A stretch of DNA of 64,000 nucleotides from an uncultured Winogradskyella sp. (GCA_913055905.1 CAJXLB010000003.1:62001-126000), one strand, 5' to 3'. Shown: positions 26,564 through 36,233, counted from the first letter of the stretch. Notes: generated by a model not told the origin, from the letters alone. A program made the numbers and translations.

Positions 26564-29293
26564 TTACATAGTTGATTTTACAGCTGCTTGCGCAGATACC
26601 AACCGTGCAATAGGCACTCGATATGGAGAACAACTCACATAATCCATTCCTGTGTTGTAACAGAACTCCACAGAGGAAGGTTCACCTCCATGCTCACCAC
26701 AGATACCAACTTTTAGATTAGGTTTAATACTGCGGCCACGTTCTGTTCCAATCTTAACCAATTGTCCAACGCCTTCTTCGTCAATAACTTCAAAAGGATC
26801 TACTTTTAGTATACCTTTCTCAATGTAAATTGGGAGGAATTTACTGGCATCGTCTCTAGAATAACCAAAGGTCATTTGCGTGAGGTCATTTGTACCGAAG
26901 GAGAAGAAATCTGCCTTTTCTGCAATAAGATCTGCTATAAGTGCAGCTCTTGGCACTTCAATCATCGTTCCTACAAGAAATTCGATACGATCATTACGTT
27001 CTACAAAAATTGTTTCAGCAGTAGACCTAATGATACCAGCTTGCATTTCAAATTCCTTAACCGTTCCTACTAAAGGCACCATAATTTCAGGTTTACAGAT
27101 GATACCGCGTTCCTTTAAGTTAAGTGCTGCTTCAATGATAGCTCTTGTCTGCATCTCCGTAATTTCAGGATAGGTATTACCTAAGCGACATCCTCTATGA
27201 CCGAGCATTGGATTGAACTCTTCCAGCTCTGCCACTTTATTCTTAACGGCTTGTAAAGGAATGTGCATATCCTCAGCTAGTTCTTTTTGAGTGGCTAATT
27301 GGTGTGGCACAAATTCGTGCAACGGTGGATCTAACAATCTAATAGTTACCGCAAGACCATCCATAGCTTCAAAAATCCCTTCGAAATCAGAACGCTGCAT
27401 TGGAAGAAGCTCATCCAAGGCTTGTTTACGACCTTTAAGGGTATCTGCTAGAATCATTTCACGCATAGCCTTAATCCTATCAACCTCAAAGAACATATGC
27501 TCAGTTCTGGTTAAACCGATGCCCTGAGCTCCAAAATTACGTGCAATTTGAGCGTCTTTTGGTGTATCTGCATTGGTACGGACTTTCATTTCGCCATATT
27601 TATCAGCTAACAACATGAGTTCGGCAAATTCTCCACTCAGTTCAGGTTCCATGGTAGCCACTTTACCTTCGATAATATTACCAGTAGAGCCATTTAATGA
27701 AATCCAATCCCCTTCATGATACTCATGACCATCGACAGTTAAGGTTCTATTCTTATAATCGATTTTTAATGCTCCAGCACCAGAAATACAGCATTTACCC
27801 ATGCCTCGAGCTACAACAGCAGCATGTGAGGTCATACCACCACGAGCCGTTAAAATACCCTTGGCAATGTTCATACCTTCCAAATCCTCTGGCGATGTTT
27901 CTATTCTAACAAGAATACTACTCTTGAATTTGTTAGCTTCATCTGCAAAAAAGACAATTTTACCTGTTGCGGCACCAGGAGATGCTGGCAAACCTTGAGC
28001 GATAACTTTAGCACGTTTTAAGGCTTTTGGCTCAAATATTGGGTGTAATAATTCGTCCAATTTATTAGGCTCGATAAGCAATAAGGCTTCTTTTTCGTTT
28101 ATCATTCCTTCTTTGAGCAAGTCCATGGCAATTTTAACCATAGCGGCACCTGTTCTTTTACCATTTCTCGTTTGTAAAATCCACAGTTTGCCATCTTGAA
28201 TGGTGAACTCCATATCTTGCATGTCGCGGTAATGCTTCTCTAAAATATCTTGATATTCATTCAATTCTGCGAAGATTTTAGGCATAAGCTCCTCTAATGA
28301 CGGATAATTTTCCGCACGATCATTTTCTTCTATCATGGCAAGCTCTGCCCAACGTTGGGACCCTAACTTAGTAATCTGTTGTGGTGTACGTACACCAGCT
28401 ACAACATCTTCACCTTGAGCGTTAATAAGGTACTCTCCGTTGAATATATTTTCTCCAGTACCAGCATCACGGGTAAAACAAACACCTGTTCCAGAATTTT
28501 CGCCCATATTACCGTAAACCATAGCCTGAACATTTACAGCGGTTCCCCAATCTGCAGGATATCCATGCATGTTGCGGTAATAAACAGCCCTATCGCCATT
28601 CCAGCTATTAAATACGGCTATAATCGCGCCCCAAAGTTGATCCCATGGATTGGTAGGAAAATCGTGTCCTGTTCTCTTTTTTACAGCGTCTTTAAAATCA
28701 TAGACCAAGTCCTTTAAATCCTGAACCGTAAATTCAGTATCCAACTCAATACCGCGTTTATGTTTGAGATGCTCCATAATTTCCTCAAAAGGATCAATGT
28801 CATCTTTAGATTCTGGCTTCATGCCCAAGACAACACCACCATACATTTGGATAAATCTACGATAGGAGTCCCACGCAAACTGTTCATTATTTGTGCGCTT
28901 GGCCAAACCAAGCACCACCTCATCGTTTAATCCTAAATTGAGAACCGTGTCCATCATTCCTGGCATAGAAACGCGGGCTCCGGAACGTACGGAAATGAGA
29001 AGTGGGTTTTCCTTATCGCCAAACACAGCTCCCATTTGGGATTCAATATTGGCAATAGAGTCTTCTACTTCCTTTTTAATAAGTTCTATAACGGCCTCTT
29101 TTCCTAGGCTATTATATTCTGTACAAACTTCTGTAGTGATTGTAAAACCTGGTGGAACGGGAATTCCAATTGCGCTCATTTCTGCTAGATTAGCGCCTTT
29201 TCCTCCAAGCAAATTCTTCATTTTGCTATTTCCGTCTGCAGTTTTGTTTCCAAACCTGTAAACTCGAGTCTTAGTTTCTTCGAGTACTTCCAT
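26564..29293 (-). CDS. ppdK: Pyruvate, phosphate dikinase
   Basis: A 909-residue enzyme that interconverts pyruvate, ATP and phosphate with PEP, AMP and pyrophosphate. The N-terminal ATP-grasp domain opens with LGGKGANLAEMSAIGIPVPPG. The phosphotransfer histidine is H490 in MTSHAAVVARGMG, preceded by the threonine that is regulated in plant enzymes. The C-terminal PEP domain has the catalytic cysteine C865 in GICGEHGG. The spacing between H490 and C865 equals that in known PPDKs; the ~35 extra residues lie before the histidine. In fermenting cells it can run from PEP to pyruvate to gain ATP. It has its own promoter and an FNR/CRP-like site upstream. Confidence 0.97.
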   Translation of the reverse strand: MEVLEETKTRVYRFGNKTADGNSKMKNLLGGKGANLAEMSAIGIPVPPGFTITTEVCTEYNSLGKEAVIELIKKEVEDSIANIESQMGAVFGDKENPLLISVRSGARVSMPGMMDTVLNLGLNDEVVLGLAKRTNNEQFAWDSYRRFIQMYGGVVLGMKPESKDDIDPFEEIMEHLKHKRGIELDTEFTVQDLKDLVYDFKDAVKKRTGHDFPTNPWDQLWGAIIAVFNSWNGDRAVYYRNMHGYPADWGTAVNVQAMVYGNMGENSGTGVCFTRDAGTGENIFNGEYLINAQGEDVVAGVRTPQQITKLGSQRWAELAMIEENDRAENYPSLEELMPKIFAELNEYQDILEKHYRDMQDMEFTIQDGKLWILQTRNGKRTGAAMVKIAMDLLKEGMINEKEALLLIEPNKLDELLHPIFEPKALKRAKVIAQGLPASPGAATGKIVFFADEANKFKSSILVRIETSPEDLEGMNIAKGILTARGGMTSHAAVVARGMGKCCISGAGALKIDYKNRTLTVDGHEYHEGDWISLNGSTGNIIEGKVATMEPELSGEFAELMLLADKYGEMKVRTNADTPKDAQIARNFGAQGIGLTRTEHMFFEVDRIKAMREMILADTLKGRKQALDELLPMQRSDFEGIFEAMDGLAVTIRLLDPPLHEFVPHQLATQKELAEDMHIPLQAVKNKVAELEEFNPMLGHRGCRLGNTYPEITEMQTRAIIEAALNLKERGIICKPEIMVPLVGTVKEFEMQAGIIRSTAETIFVERNDRIEFLVGTMIEVPRAALIADLIAEKADFFSFGTNDLTQMTFGYSRDDASKFLPIYIEKGILKVDPFEVIDEEGVGQLVKIGTERGRSIKPNLKVGICGEHGGEPSSVEFCYNTGMDYVSCSPYRVPIARLVSAQAAVKSTM

Positions 29294-29348
29294 TTTATTA
29301 TGTATTTATGATTCGTATTGTTTAAATTGTTTTTCTAAAAACATAGTG

Positions 29349-29394
29349 TAAAGTTATAGGCTGAGACTAAGAAATAAGCTGACAATTATCAGCT
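29349..29394 (-). promoter_or_regulatory. FNR/CRP-like site and -7 box of ppdK
   Basis: On the minus strand the palindrome AGCTGATAATTGTCAGCT (29377-29394) has perfect 6-bp arms and a core TGAT-N4-GTCA. It is followed by TAACTTTA (29349-29356, 7 of 8 to TAnnTTTG). The centres are 33 bp apart, identical to the spacing in front of pflB. This is where a class II activator dimer would sit. The leader would be about 50 nt. Confidence 0.6.
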
Positions 29395-29713
29395 AATACT
29401 AATATTTTTAGGTAATGATAAGTGGTTCAAATATCCAGAAGTACTATTTGTTTGCGATTAGTATGTGCCAATATTTTTTCTGATTCAGTTTCAGATAAAC
29501 AAAATCTAAAAGGTCAATTTTAAAGAGCCAATAAAATCTACCATTCTAAAACTGTGAAATAGTAATCTCTAAATCAGATTTAAGTGAAAATAGACTAAAC
29601 TGTTATGAGCAAATGTGTGTCACTATAAAAGAAGAAAAGCAGGAATAATCGGCTATTTATCCAGATTCCTTTTTCGGGTTGAATTACGGATGCTCAATTA
29701 GGATTCATAGACA
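29395..29713. other. Intergenic region without a gene
   Basis: About 320 bp between the ppdK control region and the end of the OFA transporter gene. I see no open frame with coding character and no clear terminator for the transporter operon. A short perfect palindrome TAAATC-A-GATTTA lies at 29570-29582, and TCTGA/TCAGA arms at 29479-29495 (7-nt spacer). Either could be protein sites. Confidence 0.4.
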
Positions 29714-30985
29714 TTAACATGCCTGAGCCGTATCCTCTATGGACGACTTCCTACTTTTTGCATAGGCCAAATTCACAGAGCGTTTCATAAGTAACGACAC
29801 TACAAATGCGATCATAAATAAACCTGAAAACACCTTTAAGGTAATACCCAATGACCCTGTGGCACTTTTAACCATATCGTAAATTGTAGGACCAATAACT
29901 CCTGCCAAAGCCCAGCCTGCGAGTACCAAACCATGGATTGCACCAAGTTGTTTGGTTCCGAATAAGTCTCCCAAAAATGCTGGTAAGGTAGCAAAACCAC
30001 CACCATACATGGTAATTACGGTAAACAGCACCACTAAAAACAACAGCTCCATTGTAATTTGCGGCAAGAAATAAAAGGCTAAAATCTGAAAGGCGAAGAA
30101 AATCACATAGGTATTGGGACGACCTAAATAATCCGAAAGACTAGACCAGAGTATCCTTCCCAATCCATTGAAAACACCAATGAGTCCGACCACACCAGCA
30201 GCTTGCATAGGTGTATAATTCAATTTTTCTTGCATCATAGGACTTGCAGCTGCGATGATAGCAATACCACAAGTAATGTTAATAAACATCATAATCCAGA
30301 TGTAATAAAAGCGCCTTGAGCCCAGTGCCTCTTTCGCTGTTATATTGGAAATGTCAGCTTTGACGGTTACGGATTCCTCAGTATTGAAGCCAGTAGGTGC
30401 ATAGCCTTTTGGTGGACGTTCAATATATCTTGAAGAAGCCAAAATTAAGACCATATAAATGCCACCTAAAAGATAAAAGGCGTTAGAAATGCCAACGGTT
30501 TCAAAAAATGATTGCATGATTGGACCAAACAGTAATGCCGAAAAACCAAAACCCATGATGGCCATACCTGTGGCTAAGCCGCGCTTATCGGGAAACCACT
30601 TCACCAATGTGCTTACAGGTGTAATATAACCTAGCCCTAATCCGATACCACCAATTACTCCGTAGCATAGATAAAACAAAACGAGAGATTCTAGATGCAC
30701 TGCCAGACCAGAACCCAAAATTCCGACACCATAAAATATACCAGCTGTAGTCCCGCTTACTTTAGGACCTACTTTTTCTACCCAAGGTCCCAGAAACGCT
30801 GCAGAAAAACCAAGAAATAATATGGCAAGTTTGAAGGCCCATTTAATAGTACTGCCTTCAACATCAAAAACCTCTTTAACGGGATTTGTAATTACAGAAT
30901 AGGCATATACAGAACCAATAGCAATATGAATCCCTATTGCCGATAATGCTATGAGCCAACGATTTTTAAGTTTTGCAGTTGCCAT
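29714..30985 (-). CDS. OFA-family MFS anion transporter next to pyruvate formate-lyase
   Basis: A 423-residue membrane protein with about 12 transmembrane helices of the major facilitator type. The start KNRWLIALSAIGIHIAIGSVYAYSV and the central GLGLGYITPVSTLVKWFPDKRGLATG are typical of the oxalate/formate antiporter (OFA) family. It lies 25 bp after pflA, so the likely operon is pflB-pflA-transporter. In enterobacteria the FocA channel holds this position; here an MFS carrier probably exports formate, or moves lactate or pyruvate. The substrate is inferred from context. The protein ends in DTAQAC with a terminal cysteine, which is unusual. Confidence 0.88.
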   Translation of the reverse strand: MATAKLKNRWLIALSAIGIHIAIGSVYAYSVITNPVKEVFDVEGSTIKWAFKLAILFLGFSAAFLGPWVEKVGPKVSGTTAGIFYGVGILGSGLAVHLESLVLFYLCYGVIGGIGLGLGYITPVSTLVKWFPDKRGLATGMAIMGFGFSALLFGPIMQSFFETVGISNAFYLLGGIYMVLILASSRYIERPPKGYAPTGFNTEESVTVKADISNITAKEALGSRRFYYIWIMMFINITCGIAIIAAASPMMQEKLNYTPMQAAGVVGLIGVFNGLGRILWSSLSDYLGRPNTYVIFFAFQILAFYFLPQITMELLFLVVLFTVITMYGGGFATLPAFLGDLFGTKQLGAIHGLVLAGWALAGVIGPTIYDMVKSATGSLGITLKVFSGLFMIAFVVSLLMKRSVNLAYAKSRKSSIEDTAQAC

Positions 30986-31010
30986 GATTTTGAGTTTTTA
31001 GGAATTGAGA

Positions 31011-31760
31011 TTAGTTAATGCTAATTTGTTTAAAATAGGGTTCAAGTATGGTTTGGGCCTTGTGCAGTTCTTCCTTTGTATTTTCCCTGGCGTCTTTGAG
31101 TTGGTATTCCCAACCTAAAGCTTCCCATTTATGAACGCCCAATTTATGATAGGGCTGAATTTCCAATTTTTCTACTGTTTTGTAGTCTTTGAAATAAGCA
31201 CCCAAGGATTCTAACAAATTTGGTTTGTCCGTTAAACCAGGAATTAACACATAGCGCAACCACATAGGCTTACCAGATTTTTCACGATACTCAGAAAAAT
31301 TGAAGGTGGTTTGATTATTCTTCTGGCCAGTGATGTGCTCATAGCCTTCTTCCGTCATGTGCTTAATGTCCAGCATCACCAAATCCGTATACTTATCCAT
31401 CAATTCCATAGCAAAATGATTTAAAATTCGGCCATTGGTATCCAGTGCGGTGTGGATGCCTTCGGCTTTGAGTTTTTTAAACAAAGGAATCAAAGCCTTG
31501 GCTTGTAATAGTGGTTCACCTCCAGATATGGTAACACCTCCTTTTTTGCCAAAATACGGCTTGGACTTCATTATGATGTCAAACAAGGCATCAGTGGTGT
31601 AGGCTTTACCGCCTTCCATAGCAATGGTGTCTGGGTTATGACAATAAAGACATTTTAATTTGCAACCTTGCAAAAAAATGACACATCTTACACCAGGACC
31701 ATCGTGCGTTCCAAAGGTTTCAATGGAATGAACTTGTAATATGTTATCTTGAGTTTTAAT
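31011..31760 (-). CDS. pflA: Pyruvate formate-lyase activating enzyme, apparent ATT start
   Basis: A radical-SAM activase that installs the glycyl radical on PflB. The cluster motif is CKLKCLYC, preceded by the family's N-terminus HSIETFGTHDGPGVRC. That N-terminus is in frame but has no ATG, GTG or TTG in front of it back to the in-frame TAG at about 31800. The first usual start codon (TTG at 31673) would delete the conserved N-terminal segment just before the cluster motif. The best candidate is ATT at 31758-31760, giving 249 residues (family length about 245). It lies after a strong terminator that follows pflB. Low expression would suit an enzyme needed only in catalytic amounts. An assembly error or a recent start-codon mutation cannot be excluded. 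Confidence 0.9.
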   Translation of the reverse strand: MKTQDNILQVHSIETFGTHDGPGVRCVIFLQGCKLKCLYCHNPDTIAMEGGKAYTTDALFDIIMKSKPYFGKKGGVTISGGEPLLQAKALIPLFKKLKAEGIHTALDTNGRILNHFAMELMDKYTDLVMLDIKHMTEEGYEHITGQKNNQTTFNFSEYREKSGKPMWLRYVLIPGLTDKPNLLESLGAYFKDYKTVEKLEIQPYHKLGVHKWEALGWEYQLKDARENTKEELHKAQTILEPYFKQISIN

Positions 31761-31775
31761 GCGCTTTTGAATTAA

Positions 31776-31811
31776 AAAAGCACCTAGAACCTTAAAACCC
31801 TAGGTGCTTTT
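31776..31811 (-). terminator. Intrinsic terminator/attenuator between pflB and pflA
   Basis: Transcribed on the minus strand, the 12-bp stem (AAAAGCACCTAG with CTAGGTGCTTTT) closes a 12-nt loop and is followed by a run of six T. It begins 10 bp after the pflB stop and ends about 16 bp before the inferred pflA start. It should end most pflB transcripts and let only a fraction continue into pflA and the transporter. Confidence 0.9.
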
Positions 31812-31820
31812 ACTGACTAA

Positions 31821-34046
31821 TTACATAGACTCATGGAAGGACCTTGAAATCACTTCCAATTGCTGCTCTCTTGTTAAACGAACGAAGTTAACGGCATATC
31901 CAGATACCCTTATGGTCAATTGAGGATATTCTTCCGGATGCTCCATAGCATCTAGAAGCGTCTCCTTATCCAACACATTTATATTGACATGCTGGGCATT
32001 ATTGTGGAAATAGCCATCTAAAATACTGGTTAAATTATCTACACGTGTTTCTATATCTGAGCCTAAGGATTTAGGTACTATAGAAAACGTATTGGAGATA
32101 CCATCTTGTGCATCTTCATAATTAATCTTTGCTACCGAATTTAATGAAGCGATGGCTCCCATTTCGTCACGACCGTGCATGGGATTAGCACCTGGTGCAA
32201 AAGGTACACCTAGGGCTCGTCCATCTGGAGTAGCACCTGTCTTCTTACCATAGACCACATTAGATGTAATGGTTAAAACAGATAAACTTGGCTCAGCTTC
32301 CTTATATATTGGGAATTGCTTTAATTCATAATTGAAATCGGCAACAGCCTGAGCTGCTAAGCTATCCACTCTATCGTCATCATTACCATATTTTGGGAAT
32401 TCACCTTCTATCTCAAAATCTATTGTTAGACCATCTTCATTCCTAATTGGTTTTACTTTGGCATATTTTATAGCCGACAAGGAATCAGCCACAATTGATA
32501 AACCGGCAATACCATAAGCAATATTTATGTGCGGATTGGTATCGATTAAGGCCATCTGTGCTTTTTCATAATAGTACTTATCGTGCATATAGTGAATAAT
32601 ATTCATAGAATCACTGTAGACACGTGCAATTTCTTGCATGGCTATTTTAAAGTTGGTCATTACGGTATCAAAATCGAGATACTCATCCTTATATTCCGGA
32701 ACACCGTCAAATATTTGCTCTCCCGTTAACTCACATCGTCCACCATTAATGGCTAAAAGTAGTGTTTTGGCCAAGTTTGTACGAGCACCAAAGAATTGAA
32801 TGGACTTACCTAAATCTTGATGGGATACACAACAAGCGATACCATAATCATCAGAACCTCTACTATTTCGCATCAAGGTATCGTTCTCAAATTGTAGTGA
32901 AGACGTTTCTATAGCTACCTTTGCACAGAACTTTTTGAAATTCTCTGGTAAATCTTCAGACCAGAGAACCGTCATATTTGGTTCTGGTGAAGGTCCTAAA
33001 TTATAGAGCGTATTTAAGAATCGGTAAGACGTTTTGGTCACCTTGGTACGGCCATCGCTAAACATACCACCAATAGCTTCAGTTACCCAAGTTGGGTCAC
33101 CTGCAAAAATTTCGTCATAGGCTTGCATTCTTAAATGCCTTACCACGCGAAGCTTCATTACAAACTGATCTATATATTCTTGAGCTTCTTCTTCGGTAAT
33201 TAGCCCTTCTCGTAGATCGTTTTCAATAAAAATATCCAAGAAGGTTGAAACGTTACCAAGTGACATGGCCGCACCATCCTGCTCTTTTACGGCTGCGAGA
33301 TAAGCCATATACGTCCACTGAACAGCTTCTTGAGCGTTTTCCGCTGGTCTAGATAAATCTAAACCGTACTTAGATCCTAAAATCTTCATTGATTTTAGAG
33401 CTTTGATTTGCTCAGAGACTTCCTCTCGTAAACGAATGACCTCATCAGTCATTGGTCCGGTAATTGCCTCTAAATCCTCTTTCTTTTGCTCAATTAAAAA
33501 ATCAAGACCATAAAGGGCTAAACGACGATAATCTCCAATAATACGTCCTCTTGCATAATTGTCTGGCAAACCAGTAAGAATACCCAAGGAGCGGTATTTT
33601 TTAATTTCGGCATTGTAAGCATCAAAAACACCATCGTTATGGGTTTTAACATACTTAGAAAACAATTCGGTTATTTTCTCATTTGGCGCTACGCCATGCT
33701 CGGATAGTGCTTTTTCTACCACCTTGAACCCACCAAAAGGTTTCATGGCACGTTTTAAAAGCTCGTCGGTCTGCAATCCCACAATGACTTCGTTGCCCTT
33801 ATCAATATAACCAGGTCCAAAGGCCTCGACCGTAGAGATCGTATCCGTATCTAAGGAGTGAACACCGTTATTGGCGCGTTCTTCTTCCATGGCCTTAAGG
33901 CAAATGTCCCAAATGGCCTTGGTCCGCTCTGTTGGTCCAACCAAAAAAGAAGATGGTCCTGTGTATGGTGTAATATTCTTAAACACAAAATCCCTTACGT
34001 CAACGGTTTTTGTCCAATTTCCACCTATGAATTCTTTTACTTCCAT
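31821..34046 (-). CDS. pflB: Pyruvate formate-lyase (formate C-acetyltransferase)
   Basis: A 741-residue glycyl-radical enzyme that cleaves pyruvate with CoA to acetyl-CoA and formate without oxygen. The catalytic cysteine pair is C405-C406 in [10 protein letters not shown]. The radical glycine is G716 in RVSGYAVNF, 25 residues from the C-terminus as in E. coli. It heads an operon with pflA and an OFA transporter. Upstream there is a perfect -7 box and an FNR-like palindrome in class II position. Glycyl-radical enzymes are destroyed by oxygen, so its presence implies hypoxic or anoxic phases in the life of the host. Confidence 0.98.
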   Translation of the reverse strand: MEVKEFIGGNWTKTVDVRDFVFKNITPYTGPSSFLVGPTERTKAIWDICLKAMEEERANNGVHSLDTDTISTVEAFGPGYIDKGNEVIVGLQTDELLKRAMKPFGGFKVVEKALSEHGVAPNEKITELFSKYVKTHNDGVFDAYNAEIKKYRSLGILTGLPDNYARGRIIGDYRRLALYGLDFLIEQKKEDLEAITGPMTDEVIRLREEVSEQIKALKSMKILGSKYGLDLSRPAENAQEAVQWTYMAYLAAVKEQDGAAMSLGNVSTFLDIFIENDLREGLITEEEAQEYIDQFVMKLRVVRHLRMQAYDEIFAGDPTWVTEAIGGMFSDGRTKVTKTSYRFLNTLYNLGPSPEPNMTVLWSEDLPENFKKFCAKVAIETSSLQFENDTLMRNSRGSDDYGIACCVSHQDLGKSIQFFGARTNLAKTLLLAINGGRCELTGEQIFDGVPEYKDEYLDFDTVMTNFKIAMQEIARVYSDSMNIIHYMHDKYYYEKAQMALIDTNPHINIAYGIAGLSIVADSLSAIKYAKVKPIRNEDGLTIDFEIEGEFPKYGNDDDRVDSLAAQAVADFNYELKQFPIYKEAEPSLSVLTITSNVVYGKKTGATPDGRALGVPFAPGANPMHGRDEMGAIASLNSVAKINYEDAQDGISNTFSIVPKSLGSDIETRVDNLTSILDGYFHNNAQHVNINVLDKETLLDAMEHPEEYPQLTIRVSGYAVNFVRLTREQQLEVISRSFHESM

Positions 34047-34098
34047 GATTTAATGTATTTAGTAGTCATAAAAAGAAAATTTCTCATTTTCTCGTTTA

Positions 34099-34142
34099 CA
34101 AAATTAAAGGCCGGCTTGTCCAATTTTGATGATATTTATCAT
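34099..34142 (-). promoter_or_regulatory. FNR-like site and -7 box of pflB
   Basis: On the minus strand ATGATAAATATCAT (34129-34142) contains TGAT-N4-ATCA, the core of an FNR box. It is followed 22 bp later by TAATTTTG (34099-34106), a perfect TAnnTTTG -7 box. The centre-to-centre distance is 33 bp, placing the activator near -41. The predicted leader is about 45-50 nt. The rest of the 334-bp gap to the acyl-CoA ligase shows no gene. Confidence 0.68.
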
Positions 34143-34380
34143 GTTTGAACTTTAGAAAGGCATTCATTCTAAAGGGATTGCCCACGAAAACGTTTGAAAT
34201 AAGACTCCGATTGCAAAACGTTGATAAGGAATTTTTTCAAATTATTTTTTCGATTGGGTTTGAAACACAAAAGCTCTAAATTTTTGTTAAAAAAACAGCC
34301 TTGATTTTTAACACTTCTTAATAAAAGGGTTTATTTTCCTATTTTCGTAACAACCCAACTAATTTTTTGCTAATTTGATT

Positions 34381-36159
34381 ATGACTGAAATAACCCGTCT
34401 TTTCGATTTCCCTTACTACCAATTAGAGCACAAACCAAACGATACATGTTTGGTTACCAAGTACGATGGTAAATGGACGCCAATGTCTACCAAGGAATAT
34501 TTAGATAAAGCCAATGCTGTGAGCAGGGCCCTCCTTAGAATGGGAGTAAAAAAGAATGATAAGATTGCGGTTATTTCTACGACAAACAGAACGGAATGGA
34601 ATATTATGGATATTGGCGTTCTTCAGGTGGGTGCTCAAAATATTCCTATTTACCCGACAATCTCAGCAGAAGATTACAAATATGTTCTTAACCATAGCGA
34701 ATCTATTTATTGCTTTGTCTCTGACGAAGAAGTATTGGAAAAAGTAAGACAAGTACAATCAGAAACAAGCCTTAAGGAAGTATATTCCTTTAACCACATC
34801 AAAGGTTGCAAGCACTACTCAGAACTTTTTGAACTGGGGAAAGACGATAGTAATCAGGCCGAAGTTCAGGAAAGAATGGATGCGGTGAAGCCAGATGATT
34901 TGGCTACTATTATCTATACTTCAGGAACCACAGGAAAACCTAAAGGCGTTATGCTAACGCATTGGAACATTACTAGCAATGTCTTAGATAGCTCGCCAAG
35001 GGTACCACTGCCACCTTCTGGTGAGACCCGCGTTCTTAGTTTTTTACCAATTTGCCACATTTTTGAAAGAGTACTTATTTATGTCTATCAATATGCAGGA
35101 ACCTCTATTTATTTTGCCGAAGCTCTAGATAAAATTGGTGATAATGCCAAGGAAATTAAACCCAACCTTATGAGTGTGGTACCAAGACTTCTAGAAAAAG
35201 TATTTGATAAAATAATGCTTAAAGGAGAAGAGCTCACTGGTATAAAAAAAGCCCTTTTCTTTTGGGCCGTAAGACTCGGTGAAAAGTGGGAACCGTACGG
35301 CAAAAATGGTAGTTGGTACGAGTTTAAACTTAAAATTGCCAATAAACTTATTTTTAGCAAATGGCGTGAAGCCCTGGGTGGAGAATTAGGTACTATGGTT
35401 TCAGGTAGTGCGGCACTGCAACCAAGACTTGCGCGTATATTCGGCGCTGCCAATATGAGAGTTATGGAAGGTTACGGTCTCACTGAAACATCGCCAGTGG
35501 TCTCTGTTGGTCTTTATGAAAATAACATGTATAAGGTTGGCACTGTTGGTAAACCTATACCAAATGTAGAGGTTAAAATCGCTGATGATGGTGAGATTCT
35601 CATCAAAGGACCTAATGTAATGAAAGGGTATTACAAAGACCCTGAAAAAACAGCTAGTGTCATGACTGGTGAGTATTTTCATACTGGCGATAAAGGAGAA
35701 TTGGATACAGATGGCTTTTTAAAAATTACTGGTCGTAAAAAAGAGATGTTTAAAACATCTGGAGGTAAATATATCATACCTACCTTATTAGAAAATGACC
35801 TAAAACAATCCTTGTTTATAGAGCAGGTTATGGTAATCGGTGAAGGTGAAAAAATGCCAGCGGCCATTATTCAACCCAATTTTGAGTTCATTAGGGATTG
35901 GATTGACCATAAGGAATATAATGATATAGGCAAATCTGAAAAAGAGATAGCCAATTCTGAAAAAGTGATAAACCGTATCCAAAAAGAGGTTGATAAGTAC
36001 AATCAAAACTTTGGAAAGTGGGAACAGATAAAACGATTTGAACTCACTGAAGATGTCTGGAGCATAGATGAAGGACAACTTACACCCACTATGAAAATGA
36101 AGCGAAGTGTGATTAGGGAAAAATATAACGACCTCTACGAAAAAATCTACAGATCATAG
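34381..36159 (+). CDS. Long-chain fatty acid-CoA ligase (AMP-forming)
   Basis: A 592-residue adenylate-forming enzyme that activates fatty acids to acyl-CoA. The P-loop is IIYTSGTTGKPKGVMLTH (about residues 177-194). The A5 motif is EGYGLTETSP. The A7-A8 region is YFHTGDKGELDTDGFLKITGR, followed by a conserved KEMFKTSGGKYI. The late A10 lysine is in LTPTMKMKR. ATG 34381 is preferred to the TTG two codons upstream. It is divergent from pflB and lies upstream of the beta-oxidation operon, which it would feed. Confidence 0.95.
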   Translation: MTEITRLFDFPYYQLEHKPNDTCLVTKYDGKWTPMSTKEYLDKANAVSRALLRMGVKKNDKIAVISTTNRTEWNIMDIGVLQVGAQNIPIYPTISAEDYKYVLNHSESIYCFVSDEEVLEKVRQVQSETSLKEVYSFNHIKGCKHYSELFELGKDDSNQAEVQERMDAVKPDDLATIIYTSGTTGKPKGVMLTHWNITSNVLDSSPRVPLPPSGETRVLSFLPICHIFERVLIYVYQYAGTSIYFAEALDKIGDNAKEIKPNLMSVVPRLLEKVFDKIMLKGEELTGIKKALFFWAVRLGEKWEPYGKNGSWYEFKLKIANKLIFSKWREALGGELGTMVSGSAALQPRLARIFGAANMRVMEGYGLTETSPVVSVGLYENNMYKVGTVGKPIPNVEVKIADDGEILIKGPNVMKGYYKDPEKTASVMTGEYFHTGDKGELDTDGFLKITGRKKEMFKTSGGKYIIPTLLENDLKQSLFIEQVMVIGEGEKMPAAIIQPNFEFIRDWIDHKEYNDIGKSEKEIANSEKVINRIQKEVDKYNQNFGKWEQIKRFELTEDVWSIDEGQLTPTMKMKRSVIREKYNDLYEKIYRS

Positions 36160-36233
36160 AACTAGGCCATTTTTAGTCCCTGTTTAGGTCGTTTTTCAGT
36201 CCAATTGAATTTTTCTAAAGACGAAGTAGGCCT

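Noticed and set aside
28379-29261. Plus-strand frames of 112 and 122 codons inside ppdK
   Set aside because: They are antisense shadows of a highly conserved enzyme and show no domain of their own.
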